A stretch of DNA of 64,000 nt. It comes from Streptomyces sp. NBC_01255 (GTDB taxonomy: Bacteria; Actinomycetota; Actinomycetes; Streptomycetales; Streptomycetaceae). Made by a program: the position numbers and the translations under genes. Positions 1 to 8,303 of this stretch are shown piece after piece. Under the pieces are notes generated by a model. The model saw only the letters and a list, made by a program, of their open reading frames with translations. It was not told where the DNA came from and ran no database searches. The DNA is taken from contig NZ_CP108474.1 of the NCBI RefSeq assembly GCF_036226445.1, forward strand, positions 3,348,001 to 3,412,000, written 5' to 3'. Numbering within the stretch: the stretch's first letter is position 1; each line of letters opens with the position of its first letter.

Positions 1-144
1 GACGCCTCAGGGTCCGACCCCGACGATTCCCAGGGTCCCGATCGCCCGGTAGACCGACGCTTCGTCCCCCCTCCCGGCGGCACCATGGAGTCATCGGGAG
101 CCCGACGGAGCGGCTCCCGGAAAACGACTCCGAAGGAGCCCACC

Positions 145-345
145 ATGGCCGCTCTCGTCCGCCCTCGTGAAGGACGCATGATCGGTGGAGTGTGCGCGGC
201 GCTGGCCCGGCGCTTCGGCACCTCCGCGACGACGATGCGCGTGATCTTCCTGGTCTCGTGTCTGCTGCCCGGCCCGCAGTTCCTCATCTACCTGGCGCTG
301 TGGGTGTTCCTGCCGCAGGAGAAGAGCGCGAGCACGGCCTGGTAG
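145..345 (+). CDS. PspC domain protein (small membrane protein)
   Basis: A 66-residue protein made almost entirely of one PspC domain. It contains the family signature GGVCAALARRFG, followed by a single hydrophobic segment (VIFLVSCLLPGPQFLIYLALWVFLP) that should place it in the membrane. PspC proteins sense or respond to membrane stress; stand-alone short versions are common in Streptomyces and their role is unknown. The ATG at 145 is preferred over the in-frame ATG at 85 because AAGGAG lies at 133-138 and the extra 20 residues look non-conserved. No sensor kinase partner is next to it. Confidence 0.85.
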   Translation: MAALVRPREGRMIGGVCAALARRFGTSATTMRVIFLVSCLLPGPQFLIYLALWVFLPQEKSASTAW

Positions 346-355
346 CGCACAGGCA

Positions 356-411
356 CACACGCCGAAGGGGCGCGTGCCCGGGATTCCGGGTGCGCGCCCC
401 TTCGGCGTGTG
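356..411. terminator. Bidirectional terminator hairpin
   Basis: A perfect 19-bp inverted repeat, 356-374 against 393-411, lies between the convergent PspC gene and the secreted-protein gene that ends at 421. It can serve both strands. There is no long T-run, as is usual in Streptomyces. Confidence 0.75.
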
Positions 412-420
412 CGGCTGCGG

Positions 421-801
421 TCAGCCGAGGGCGCCGCCGATCGGCAGGCCGCCGAGCAGGCCCACGACCGGGCCGAGCGGGGTGGCGCCGAGGCCGCCGG
501 CCGCCGCGTCGAGCGGGAGGTTCTGGGTGGCCTGGGTGACCTGGCCGGCGGCGCCCGGGAGCTGCTTCACGCCCTGGTCGACACCCTGGCCGAGGGCGCC
601 CTGGCCGGCACTGAGGGACTCGCCTGCGCCGTCAGGGAGCGTGGTGAGACCGTCACCCAACGGGACGGCCTGGGTCACCGTGCCCAGCACGTCGGCGCCG
701 ACCGGCAGGGACGGCGCTGCGGAGGCCGTGCCCGCGGCGGCGGCGGCGAAAGCGGCACCGAGAGCGGCGACACCGAGCTTCTTGGCGGCAGACTGCTTCA
801 T
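421..801 (-). CDS. Small secreted protein of unknown function
   Basis: A 126-residue protein. The N-terminus MKQSAAKKLGVAALGAAFAAA followed by TASAAP is a clear Sec signal peptide cleaved near residue 29. The mature part is Gly/Leu/Pro-rich (for example the GGLGATPLGPVVGLLGGLPIGG region) with no cysteines and no catalytic motif. The start is ATG at 801, with AAGGAAG just upstream. Similar small proteins recur in Streptomyces; I do not recognise a function. It could be a surface or spore-wall protein, but that is a guess. It is transcribed away from add with its own intergenic region. Confidence 0.75.
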   Translation of the reverse strand: MKQSAAKKLGVAALGAAFAAAAAGTASAAPSLPVGADVLGTVTQAVPLGDGLTTLPDGAGESLSAGQGALGQGVDQGVKQLPGAAGQVTQATQNLPLDAAAGGLGATPLGPVVGLLGGLPIGGALG

Positions 802-918
802 CTGAACATCTTCCTTGGGGAATCCGGGGGCTTCGGGGAAAGCCGGGAGGGGAAATCCTGGGAATGCAGAGCGGCTCTGCAACCTAACCAGTGGGCGACC
901 CCTCCGCAAACACCGGAA

Positions 919-949
919 AGCGACCGGGTGTCGCGCCGACCCGGTCGCT
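919..949. terminator. Terminator hairpin downstream of add
   Basis: An 11-bp inverted repeat, 919-929 against 939-949, lies just past the 3' end of add on the minus strand. The rest of the 802-974 gap holds the promoter side of the secreted-protein gene. Confidence 0.6.
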
Positions 950-974
950 CCGAACCCCTTCGACAGGGCGGCCC

Positions 975-2129
975 TCAGCCCTCCGTACGGGAAGCTTCGC
1001 TGGTCGCGGCGGTCTGCTGGAACAGCCATTCGGACTTGAGCTCGGCATATCCGGGCTTGATCACGTCGTTGATCATGGCCAGGCGTTCGTCGAAAGGAAT
1101 GAACGCTGATTTCATCGCATTGACGGTGAACCACTGCATGTCGTCGAGCGTGTATCCGAATGCGTCGATCAGCAGCTCGAATTCCCGGCTCATGCTCGTG
1201 CCGCTCATCAGCCGGTTGTCGGTGTTGACCGTGGCGCGGAAGTGCAGCTTGCGGAGCAGGCCGATGGGGTGTGCGGCGTACGAGTCGGCGGCTCCGGTCT
1301 GGAGGTTGGAGGTGGGGCACATCTCCAGGGGGATCCGCTTGTCGCGGACATAAGCGGCGAGCCGGCCGAGGCGGACCGAGCCGTCCTCCGCGACCTCGAT
1401 GTCGTCGATGATCCGGACGCCGTGCCCGAGCCGGTCGGCGCCGCACCACTGGAGCGCCTGCCAGATGGAGGGCAGCCCGAAGGCCTCGCCCGCGTGGATC
1501 GTGAAGTGGTTGTTCTCCCGCTTGAGGTACTCGAAGGCGTCGAGGTGGCGGGTGGGCGGGTAGCCGGCCTCGGCGCCCGCGATGTCGAAGCCGACGACGC
1601 CGGTGTCGCGGTAGCGGTTGGCGAGTTCGGCGATCTCCAGGGCGCGGGCGGCGTGCCGCATGGCGGTGAGCAGGGCGCCGACCCGGATGCGGTGGCCGTT
1701 GGCCCTGGCCTGCCGCTCACCCTCCCGGAAGCCCTCGTTGACGGCCTCCACGACCTCTTCGAGGGTGAGACCGGCCTCCAGGTGCTGTTCGGGGGCGTAG
1801 CGCACCTCCGCGTACACGACCCCGTCCTCGGCGAGGTCGACCGCGCACTCGGCGGCGACCCGGACCAGGGCGTCACGGGTCTGCATGACGGCGCAGGTGT
1901 GCGCGAAGGTCTCCAGGTACCGCTCCAGGGAGCCGGAGTCGGCGGCCTCGCGGAACCAGATGCCGAGCTTGTCGGGCTCGGTCTCGGGGAGCTGTTCGTA
2001 GCCCTGCTCGCGGGCGAGTTCGATGACCGTGCCGGGGCGCAGGCCGCCGTCGAGGTGGTCGTGGAGCAGCACCTTCGGGGCACGGCGGATCTGGTCCGCG
2101 GTGGGGACGTTGGGGGTCTGGCTCGTCAT
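975..2129 (-). CDS. add: Adenosine deaminase
   Basis: A 384-residue zinc hydrolase that deaminates adenosine and deoxyadenosine to inosine and deoxyinosine in the cytoplasm. The family motifs are visible: [12 protein letters not shown] (metal-binding HxH), [18 protein letters not shown], and [10 protein letters not shown] with NTDNR. The length is normal. The ATG at 2129 sits 6 nt after TAGAGT (2136-2141 on the minus strand), suggesting a leaderless mRNA. The palindrome CTACGCGCGTAG at 2146-2157 falls between -35 and -10, so the gene should share control with deoA, cdd and the nucleoside ABC transporter further along. It supplies the purine branch of nucleoside salvage. Confidence 0.95.
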   Translation of the reverse strand: MTSQTPNVPTADQIRRAPKVLLHDHLDGGLRPGTVIELAREQGYEQLPETEPDKLGIWFREAADSGSLERYLETFAHTCAVMQTRDALVRVAAECAVDLAEDGVVYAEVRYAPEQHLEAGLTLEEVVEAVNEGFREGERQARANGHRIRVGALLTAMRHAARALEIAELANRYRDTGVVGFDIAGAEAGYPPTRHLDAFEYLKRENNHFTIHAGEAFGLPSIWQALQWCGADRLGHGVRIIDDIEVAEDGSVRLGRLAAYVRDKRIPLEMCPTSNLQTGAADSYAAHPIGLLRKLHFRATVNTDNRLMSGTSMSREFELLIDAFGYTLDDMQWFTVNAMKSAFIPFDERLAMINDVIKPGYAELKSEWLFQQTAATSEASRTEG

Positions 2130-2145
2130 TGCCGCACTCTAGCCC

Positions 2146-2157
2146 CTACGCGCGTAG
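2146..2157. promoter_or_regulatory. Nucleoside regulon operator upstream of add
   Basis: The perfect 12-bp palindrome CTACGCGCGTAG is centred 5' of the -10 hexamer TAGAGT (minus strand) of add. Matching copies precede deoA (10313-10324), the ABC transporter operon (14893-14904) and, degenerate, the BMP lipoprotein gene (16102-16113). The regulator is not encoded in this window. Confidence 0.75.
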
Positions 2158-2234
2158 AGCGCGCCTCGTGGCGCCGTATCCTCACCCGGATTTCTCGTGT
2201 GCGGGGCGACGGGGCCCCAACCTAGGCTGCCTCC

Positions 2235-3008
2235 ATGACTTCCCTGGCGATCGACTCCGAACTCCCGCGCGTCCACGGCTTCCTGTCCGCCTTCCGCCGC
2301 CGCCAGGCGGCCCGTACGGTCGACTTCCCCGGCGGTTTCGCGGTCTTCGACGAGGCGTACGCGCTGTCCCGGGGGAACAACCACCTGCTGGTCGAAGGGC
2401 CGGTCGATCCCGAGGCGCTGCCGGGGCTCGCGGACGAGCTCCAGGGCTCCCTGCCGTACCGCCTCGTGTACGTCCTCGACGAGGAGGTCGCCGCGGCCTG
2501 CCGGGAGCCGATGGAGCGGGCCGGGTTCCGGCACTCGACCTCTCTGCTCATGTGCCACAGCGGCCCCGTGCCCGTCCACGGCGGGGCGCGGGAGGTGGAC
2601 CTGGACGTGCTGCGGGAGCCCGCCCTCGCCTCCTGGAGCCGCTTCGCGCCGGACGCCTCGCCGGAGCAGGTCCGCGACCTGGTGGAGCGGCGGGCGGCCC
2701 GGCGGCGGGGCGCCGAGGTCGTGCGGTTCCTCGCCTCGTACTCCTCCGACGGCGAGGTGGCGGGATGGGTCGACCTCTACATGGACCCGGCGGCCGGGAT
2801 CGCGCAGATCGAGGACCTGGTCACGGCCGAGGCCCACCTCGGGCAGGGCCACGCCGGGGCCGTCCTGGACACGGCGCTCCGCATGGCCGCGGACGCGGGC
2901 TGCACCACCCGCTTCCTGTCCGCGCGCCCCACGGACTGGCCGCACCGCTGGTACGGCCGGAAGGGCTTCGAGGCCATCGGAAGCGCGACCCGCTTCGAAC
3001 GGGCTTAG
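2235..3008 (+). CDS. GNAT family N-acetyltransferase
   Basis: A 257-residue protein whose C-terminal third carries the acetyl-CoA-binding motif of the GNAT fold (VTAEAHLGQGHAGAVLDTA) and the closing element WYGRKGFEAIG. The N-terminal half is less conserved and may hold a second, degenerate GNAT-like lobe. The substrate is unknown. The ATG at 2235 follows TAGGCT (2223-2228) by 6 nt with no ribosome-binding site, so a leaderless transcript is likely. It diverges from add and shares the 105-nt spacer with it. Confidence 0.8.
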   Translation: MTSLAIDSELPRVHGFLSAFRRRQAARTVDFPGGFAVFDEAYALSRGNNHLLVEGPVDPEALPGLADELQGSLPYRLVYVLDEEVAAACREPMERAGFRHSTSLLMCHSGPVPVHGGAREVDLDVLREPALASWSRFAPDASPEQVRDLVERRAARRRGAEVVRFLASYSSDGEVAGWVDLYMDPAAGIAQIEDLVTAEAHLGQGHAGAVLDTALRMAADAGCTTRFLSARPTDWPHRWYGRKGFEAIGSATRFERA

Positions 3009-3096
3009 GGGCAGCGCCCGTTCGGTCCACCGACGATACGTAACGGTGACCGCGTGTACGGGTGGCGTACACCTCGGCTTCTGAGACTGTTCCACC

Positions 3097-3873
3097 ATGG
3101 CGCACTACGCACTCGTGGGGCCGTCCGAGGCCCGGAGACCCCGGCTCGGCCGTCCCGTTGGAGGTTCCCGGTCGGCGGCGGTGGGCGGCGTGGTGCTGCT
3201 CCTGCCCGACGGTGAGCCGATGTCGGGACGGCGCGCTTCGGCATGGGCGCACCTGGGGGTCCTGCCGCTCGGGCGGGCGCTCGTCAAGGACGGGCGGGCG
3301 GAGGGGCTCGTCGGGCACGTGGTGCGGTATCGGGGCCGCGGGTGGAACGGCACGGACGCGGAGCTCGCGGCGGACGCCTCGTGGGCGGTCGCGGAGGCGG
3401 TACGCCGGTACGGCGACGTCCCGGTCTGTCTCGTCGGGCACGGGATGGGGGCGCGGGCGGCGCTGCGGGCCGCCGGGCACGACGCGGTCGGCGCGGTCGT
3501 GGCGCTGGCACCGTGGCTGCCGGAGGACGACGTGGCGGCGGAACCGGAGCCGGTGCGGCAGCTGGTGGGGCGCCGCGTGCTGATCGTGCACGGCACGAAC
3601 GACGCCCGTACGGACCCCGAGCTGTCGTTCCGTTTCGCGGCGCGGGCGAAGAAGGCCAACCGCGACACCTGCCGCTTCGAGGTTCACTCGGACGGGCACG
3701 CGCTGCGCCAGTACGCGGCCGAGGTCCAGGCGCTCGCCGCGGACTTCGCCCTCGGCGCGCTCTTCGCCCGGCCGGTGGCCCGGCCCGTGACGGACGCGCT
3801 GGCCGCTCCCCCGCCGCTGGGTCTGCGGATGCCGCTCGCGGCGGGCTTCGGGAGCTCGTACCCGCGGCCTTAG
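3097..3873 (+). CDS. Alpha/beta-hydrolase fold protein, nucleophile elbow degenerate
   Basis: A 258-residue protein. VLLLPDGEP near the start, CLVGHGMGARAA in the middle, VLIVHGTNDARTDP and SDGHALR near the end match the strand, elbow, acid-loop and histidine elements of dienelactone-hydrolase-like proteins. The elbow reads G-H-G-M-G, so the usual central Ser or Cys nucleophile is Gly. The family fold therefore seems present but classic hydrolase chemistry is doubtful. His (SDGH) and Asp (TND) positions are retained. It overlaps the LysR gene by 4 nt tail to tail. Function unknown. Confidence 0.7.
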   Translation: MAHYALVGPSEARRPRLGRPVGGSRSAAVGGVVLLLPDGEPMSGRRASAWAHLGVLPLGRALVKDGRAEGLVGHVVRYRGRGWNGTDAELAADASWAVAEAVRRYGDVPVCLVGHGMGARAALRAAGHDAVGAVVALAPWLPEDDVAAEPEPVRQLVGRRVLIVHGTNDARTDPELSFRFAARAKKANRDTCRFEVHSDGHALRQYAAEVQALAADFALGALFARPVARPVTDALAAPPPLGLRMPLAAGFGSSYPRP

Positions 3874-4763
3874 GGGAGCAGGTTTCCGCGCCTGCTCAGG
3901 AGGAACTTCTTGAAGGCGGCGACCGGGGGCGTGTCCGGGTGGCCGTCGAGCCAGGCGACGCCGATCTCGCGGGCCGCGCGCGGCGCGGTGACGGTGAGTT
4001 CGACGACGCCGGGGCGCGGGACCGCGGGCGGCGGCAGCAGGGCGACGCCGAGGCCTGCGGCGACCAGGCCGCGGAGGGTCTCGGCCTCCTCGCCCTCGAA
4101 GGCGACGCGGGGCTTGAAGCCGGCCTCGGCGCACAGGTCGTCGGTGATGCGGCGGAGCCCGTATCCCGGTTCCAGGGTCACGAAGGTCTCGTCGGCGGCC
4201 TCGGCGAGGCGGACGCGGCGGCGGCCCGCGAGGCGGTGGTCGTCCGGGACGACGAGCCGCAGCCGCTGCTCGTCGAGGCGCCGGGCCACCAGGTCGGGGG
4301 CGTCCGGCACCGGTGAGGTGAGGCAGAGGTCGAGGTCGCCGGCCCTGAGCCGCTCGATCATGGCCTCGCCGTAGTTCTGGACGAGGGTGAAGCGGACGCG
4401 CGGGTGGTCGACGCGGAAGGCGCGGATGAGGGCGGGGACGGTCTCGGAGCCCATGGTGTGGAGGAAGCCGAAGGCGACGCGGCCCGCGGTGGGGTCGGCG
4501 TCGGCCCGTACGGTGTCGGCGGCCCGCTCGACCTCGGCGAGCGCCTTCTCGGCGGCGGTGAGGAAGCGGCGGCCGGCCGGGGTGAGGGAGACGGTGCGGC
4601 CGCGGCGGGCGAAGAGGGCGACGCCTAGGTCCTGTTCGAGCCGGACCATCGCCCGGGAGAGCGTGGACTGCGGTACGCCCATCTCGGCCGCGGCCCGGGT
4701 CACGTGCTCGTGCCGGGCGACGGCGGCGAAGTACGCGAGCCGCGGGGCGAGCAGCAGTCCCAT
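3870..4763 (-). CDS. LysR family transcriptional regulator
   Basis: A 297-residue LysR-type regulator with an N-terminal winged helix-turn-helix (LAYFAAVARHEHVTRAAAEM, then GVPQSTLSRAMVRLEQDLG) and a C-terminal effector-binding domain. ATG 4763 was chosen because GAAGAAG lies just upstream; in-frame ATGs at 4820 and 4856 lack a site. It is divergent from the MFS gene at 4883, the classic arrangement for a LysR protein controlling an efflux pump, so it probably regulates that gene and itself. The inducer is unknown. Confidence 0.9.
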   Translation of the reverse strand: MGLLLAPRLAYFAAVARHEHVTRAAAEMGVPQSTLSRAMVRLEQDLGVALFARRGRTVSLTPAGRRFLTAAEKALAEVERAADTVRADADPTAGRVAFGFLHTMGSETVPALIRAFRVDHPRVRFTLVQNYGEAMIERLRAGDLDLCLTSPVPDAPDLVARRLDEQRLRLVVPDDHRLAGRRRVRLAEAADETFVTLEPGYGLRRITDDLCAEAGFKPRVAFEGEEAETLRGLVAAGLGVALLPPPAVPRPGVVELTVTAPRAAREIGVAWLDGHPDTPPVAAFKKFLLSRRGNLLP

Positions 4764-4846
4764 GTCTTCTTCGTTACTGTTCGGTGACAGCCGATGCTGT
4801 GACCTGTACTCATGCACCATGGGAACGATTACAGCAGTTCCGTGCA

Positions 4847-4876
4847 TTGGACGCATGAAACGGATCGTCCTACGTT
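4847..4876 (+). promoter_or_regulatory. Promoter of the MFS gene
   Basis: TTGGAC (4847-4852) and TACGTT (4871-4876) are separated by 18 bp, and the ATG at 4883 follows 6 nt later, so the transcript is probably leaderless. This spacer also holds the LysR promoter on the other strand and presumably the LysR box. Confidence 0.55.
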
Positions 4877-4882
4877 CGTGAC

Positions 4883-6151
4883 ATGCCTCCCGCCAGTACC
4901 AAGGCGGCCGCCACCCACGCGGCCGCCGACACCCGCCTTTCCCCCGGAGCCCCCGGCTACCGCCGCACGAGCCTCGCGCTCTTCGCCGCCGGACTGGCCG
5001 CCTTCGCCCTCCTCTACTCCACGCAGGCCCTCCTCCCGGCCATCTCGGCCGAGTTCGGCGCCACCGCGTCCGCGGCCTCCTGGACGGTCTCCGCCGCGAC
5101 CGGCGCCCTCGCCCTGTGTGTCCTGCCGCTCAGCGCCCTCTCGGAGCGCTTCGGGCGGCGCGCGATGATGACCGCCTCCCTCTCGGTCGCCGTCGCCGTC
5201 TCGCTCCTCGTGCCGTTCGCCCCCAGCCTGGAGTCCCTGATCGCCCTCCGCGCCCTCCAGGGCGCCGCGCTCGCCGGGCTCCCGGCCTCCGCGATGGCGT
5301 ACCTCGCCGAGGAGGTCCGCCCCAAGGCGCTGATCGCGGCGATCGGCCTGTTCGTCGCGGGCAACTCGATCGGCGGCATGAGCGGCCGGATCGTGACCGG
5401 CTGGGTCGCGCAGATGTGGGGCTGGCGCGCGGGTCTGGCCGCCGTCGGACTGACCTCGCTGCTGTGCGTGATCGCCTTCCGGGCGCTGCTGCCGAAGGCG
5501 CGGCACTTCACGCCGGGCACGCTGAACCCGAGGGCGCTGGCGAGCGCCGTGCGGACGCATCTGTCCGACCCGCTGCTCGTCCGGCTGTACGTGATCGGCG
5601 CGCTGTTCATGACGGTCTTCGGCGCGGTGTACACCGTGATCGGCTACCGCCTGGTCGAGGCGCCGTTCTCGCTCCCGCAGGGCGTGATCGGCTCGATCTT
5701 CCTGGTCTACCTGGTCGGTACGGTCGCCTCGGCCGCCGCCGGGAAGCTCGTCGGACGGCTCGGCCGGCGCGGGGCGCTCTACCTGGCGGTCTCCACGACC
5801 GCCGCGGGCCTGCTGCTGTCGCTCGCCGACTCGCTCGCCGCGGTCCTGGCGGGCCTGGTCCTCATCACGGCCGGTTTCTTCGCGGGGCACGCGGTCGCGT
5901 CCTCCTCGGTGAGCCGTACGGCGAAGACGGGCCGGGCGCAGGCCTCGGCGCTCTACCAGTCCGCGTACTACCTGGGCAGCAGCGCGGGCGGCACGCTCGG
6001 CGCGATCGCCTTCCACGCCGGCGGCTGGGCGGGCACGGTCCTGATCGGCCTCGTCGCGGTCCTCGGCGTCGTCTCCGTGACCCTGTACGGCAGCCACAGC
6101 GCCCGGGTCGCGGCGCGGCGGCCGCGACTCGCTGCGGCTGCCTGCAACTGA
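4883..6151 (+). CDS. MFS transporter (YnfM-like efflux family)
   Basis: A 422-residue major facilitator with about 12 hydrophobic segments. The first-half signature LSERFGRRAMMTASL and the following RALQGAALAGLPASAMAYLAEE resemble the YnfM/CmlA-like drug-proton antiporters. A hydrophilic N-terminal tail of about 25 residues precedes the first helix. It is divergently paired with a LysR regulator, suggesting an inducible exporter; the substrate cannot be read from sequence. Confidence 0.88.
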   Translation: MPPASTKAAATHAAADTRLSPGAPGYRRTSLALFAAGLAAFALLYSTQALLPAISAEFGATASAASWTVSAATGALALCVLPLSALSERFGRRAMMTASLSVAVAVSLLVPFAPSLESLIALRALQGAALAGLPASAMAYLAEEVRPKALIAAIGLFVAGNSIGGMSGRIVTGWVAQMWGWRAGLAAVGLTSLLCVIAFRALLPKARHFTPGTLNPRALASAVRTHLSDPLLVRLYVIGALFMTVFGAVYTVIGYRLVEAPFSLPQGVIGSIFLVYLVGTVASAAAGKLVGRLGRRGALYLAVSTTAAGLLLSLADSLAAVLAGLVLITAGFFAGHAVASSSVSRTAKTGRAQASALYQSAYYLGSSAGGTLGAIAFHAGGWAGTVLIGLVAVLGVVSVTLYGSHSARVAARRPRLAAAACN

Positions 6152-6204
6152 CCGGCTCCCTCTGACGTCCTCGATGTCAGGGACTCTAGGGGGAGTTGAC
6201 GATC

Positions 6205-6912
6205 ATGAAGCGAACAGCGAGTCGTATAGGCAAGAGAGCGGGCATCGCGACCGGTCTCACGGCACTGGTCGTGCCGATGACGATCGCGCTCGGTACGGCC
6301 CCGGCGCAGGCGGCGTCCTGCAACGTGACGACGGGGCCGTACCAGAAGCAGGTGGAGAAGTTCCTGGGCCGGACGGTCGACGGTCGTCAGTCGCTCGCCG
6401 ACTGCAAGGCGATCCAGTCGTTCCAGGCGAAGCACGGCATCACCCCGACCGCGGGGTACGCGGGGACGATCACCTGGCGCACGATGAACACGATGCTCCA
6501 GCAGAAAGCAGCCGGGACCAACCCGAACAAGGACCGCAAGTGTCCGACCAACCGGGGCCGGATCGCCTGTGTCGACCTGACGCGGCAGCTGACCTGGATC
6601 CAGGACGGCTCGCGCCTCAAGTACGGGCCGGTGCCGGTGCGTACGGGCAAGGACGGCACGGAGACGCGTACGGGCTCCAAGAAGATCTACTGGCGGAACA
6701 TCAACCACTGGTCGACGATCTACCACGTCTCCATGCCGTACTCGCAGTTCTTCGACGGCGGCCAGGCCTTCCACTCGACGACCAAGTCCATGTGGAACCC
6801 GCCGGGTTCGGGCGGCTGCGTGAACATGCGGTCGGCCGACGCCAAGGCGTACTGGAACCTGCTCAGGAACGGCGACGACGTCTTCGTCTACGGGCGCAAG
6901 CCGGGAACCTGA
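6205..6912 (+). CDS. Secreted L,D-transpeptidase with peptidoglycan-binding domain
   Basis: A 235-residue exported enzyme. A signal peptide (residues 1-31, ending PAQAAS) is followed by a peptidoglycan-binding-like repeat (VEKFLGRTVDGRQSLADCKA) and a YkuD catalytic domain. The catalytic block reads HSTTKSMWNPPGSGGCVNMR, giving the His and the S/G-G-C-x-N cysteine nucleophile. Such enzymes form 3-3 cross-links in peptidoglycan. ATG 6205 is preferred over TTG 6196 because GGGGGAG is 9 nt upstream. A related lipoprotein form lies at 29582. Extra cysteines may form disulfides outside the cell. Confidence 0.9.
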   Translation: MKRTASRIGKRAGIATGLTALVVPMTIALGTAPAQAASCNVTTGPYQKQVEKFLGRTVDGRQSLADCKAIQSFQAKHGITPTAGYAGTITWRTMNTMLQQKAAGTNPNKDRKCPTNRGRIACVDLTRQLTWIQDGSRLKYGPVPVRTGKDGTETRTGSKKIYWRNINHWSTIYHVSMPYSQFFDGGQAFHSTTKSMWNPPGSGGCVNMRSADAKAYWNLLRNGDDVFVYGRKPGT

Positions 6913-6945
6913 CCGGCACTGTCAGTCGGCTGAGGTAGCTTCCCT

Positions 6946-6974
6946 CTCACCGGCACCGAACGGGTGCCGGTGAG
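6946..6974. terminator. Hairpin between L,D-transpeptidase and sigma factor genes
   Basis: A perfect 12-bp stem (6946-6957 with 6963-6974) and a 5-nt loop. It could terminate the L,D-transpeptidase gene or form a leader structure ahead of the sigma gene. It contains the in-frame GTG at 6964, which argues against that codon as the start. Confidence 0.5.
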
Positions 6975-6987
6975 GGGTGAGTGGGGT

Positions 6988-7968
6988 ATGGACCCGATGA
7001 GTGACGCCGCGACCGTGACGACCGAGGACCTCGACAAGTACCGCAGGGAGCTGACCGGTTACTGCTACCGGATGCTCGGATCCTCCTTCGAGGCGGAGGA
7101 CGCGGTACAGGACACGATGGTGCGGGCCTGGAAGGCCATCGACAGCTTCGAGGGCCGCTCCTCGCTGCGGTCCTGGCTGTACCGGATCGCGACCAACGTC
7201 TGCCTGGACGCGCTGAACGCGGGCAAGAAGCGGGCGCGGCCGATGGATCTGACCGCGCCGACGCCGGTCGCCCAGGCGCAGCTCGTCAAGCAGCCGGAGA
7301 TCACCTGGCTGGAGCCGGTGCCGGACGGGCGGGTCCTGCCGTCGGTCGCCGACCCGGCGGAGACGGCCGTGCACCGGGAGACGGTGCGGCTCGCCTTCGT
7401 CGCCGCCCTCCAGCACCTGCCGCCCAAGCAGCGGGCCGTGCTGATCCTGCGCGAGGTGCTCGCCTGGAAGGCGAGCGAGGTCGCGGAGCTCCTCGGGCTC
7501 TCCGTCGCCTCGGTGAACAGCGCCCTCCAGCGGGCCCGGGCGACCCTGGCCGAGCAGGCGCCGGCCGTCTCCGACCCGGCGAACCCGCTGGACGAGGAGC
7601 AGAAGGCGCTCCTGGAGCGGTACGTCGCCGCCTTCGAGGGCTACGACATGAAGGCGCTGACCGCACTCCTCCACGAGGACGCGACCATGTCGATGCCGCC
7701 GTACGACCTGTGGCTCCAGGGGCACGACGACATCGTCGGCTGGATGCTGGGCGTCGGCGAGGTCTGCTCCGGCTCGAAGCTGGTGCCGACCGTGGCGAAC
7801 GGCTCCCCGGCGTTCGCGCAGTACCACCCCGACCCGGCGGGCGGCTTCGCCCCGTGGGCGCTGATCGTCCTGGAGCTCCGCGAGGGCAAGGTCGCCGGGA
7901 TGGACTTCTTCCTCGACACCGAGCGCTGGTTCCCGCTCTTCGACCTGCCGGCGCGGCTAGACGCCTAA
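6988..7968 (+). CDS. ECF sigma factor with C-terminal SnoaL-like domain
   Basis: A 326-residue sigma-70 family protein. Region 2 (YCYRMLGSSFEAEDAVQDTM, then RAWLYRIATNVCLDAL-like sequence) and region 4 (LPPKQRAVLILREVLAWKA, then EVAELLGLSVASVNSALQRA) are clear. Residues from about 205 onward form an added NTF2/SnoaL-like domain (YVAAFEGYDMKALTALLHED), as in the long ECF groups (ECF41/ECF56-like, TIGR02960-like) in which this extension modulates activity in place of an anti-sigma factor. ATG 6988 has GGGGTGAGTGGGG upstream. No zinc anti-sigma gene is adjacent; the convergent STAS gene overlaps its tail by 12 nt. Confidence 0.88.
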   Translation: MDPMSDAATVTTEDLDKYRRELTGYCYRMLGSSFEAEDAVQDTMVRAWKAIDSFEGRSSLRSWLYRIATNVCLDALNAGKKRARPMDLTAPTPVAQAQLVKQPEITWLEPVPDGRVLPSVADPAETAVHRETVRLAFVAALQHLPPKQRAVLILREVLAWKASEVAELLGLSVASVNSALQRARATLAEQAPAVSDPANPLDEEQKALLERYVAAFEGYDMKALTALLHEDATMSMPPYDLWLQGHDDIVGWMLGVGEVCSGSKLVPTVANGSPAFAQYHPDPAGGFAPWALIVLELREGKVAGMDFFLDTERWFPLFDLPARLDA

Positions 7969-8232
7969 GGTCCCGTCGAGGCCGGTCAGCAGGAGCAGGG
8001 CCCGTAGCTCGGGGCCCGCTCCGTGGAAGCGGATGCGGTGGCCCCGGCGGCCGGCCGCGAGCTTCAGACGGGCGAGGGCGTCGACGGCCGCGAGGTCCGC
8101 GGGTGCGAGGGCGCCGACCTCGCAGACGACGTCACCGGGCGGGGCCGCGCCGAGTTCGGCGCAGAGGAGGGCCACCTCGTCCCCGGTGGGGCGGGCGGGC
8201 AGGGTCACGACGAGCGGCTGACTGATGTCCAC
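7957..8232 (-). CDS. STAS domain protein
   Basis: A 91-residue single-domain STAS/MlaB-like protein. The core CEVGALAPADLAAVDALARL, then AAGRRGHRIRFHGAG, matches anti-sigma-factor antagonist folds, but the usual phosphorylatable Ser/Thr of SpoIIAA (D-[ST]-x-G) is replaced by ADLAAVD. It is therefore probably not controlled by kinase phosphorylation. The GTG start is at 8232. The last 12 nt overlap the end of the sigma factor gene on the other strand; a functional link between the two is possible but unproven. Confidence 0.7.
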   Translation of the reverse strand: MDISQPLVVTLPARPTGDEVALLCAELGAAPPGDVVCEVGALAPADLAAVDALARLKLAAGRRGHRIRFHGAGPELRALLLLTGLDGTLGV

Positions 8233-8303
8233 ATGGCTTGTGACCGGTCCGGGACCCGGAACTCATCGGCGGGGGTCCCGTGCCTACCTCTACGCTGTCG
8301 ATC

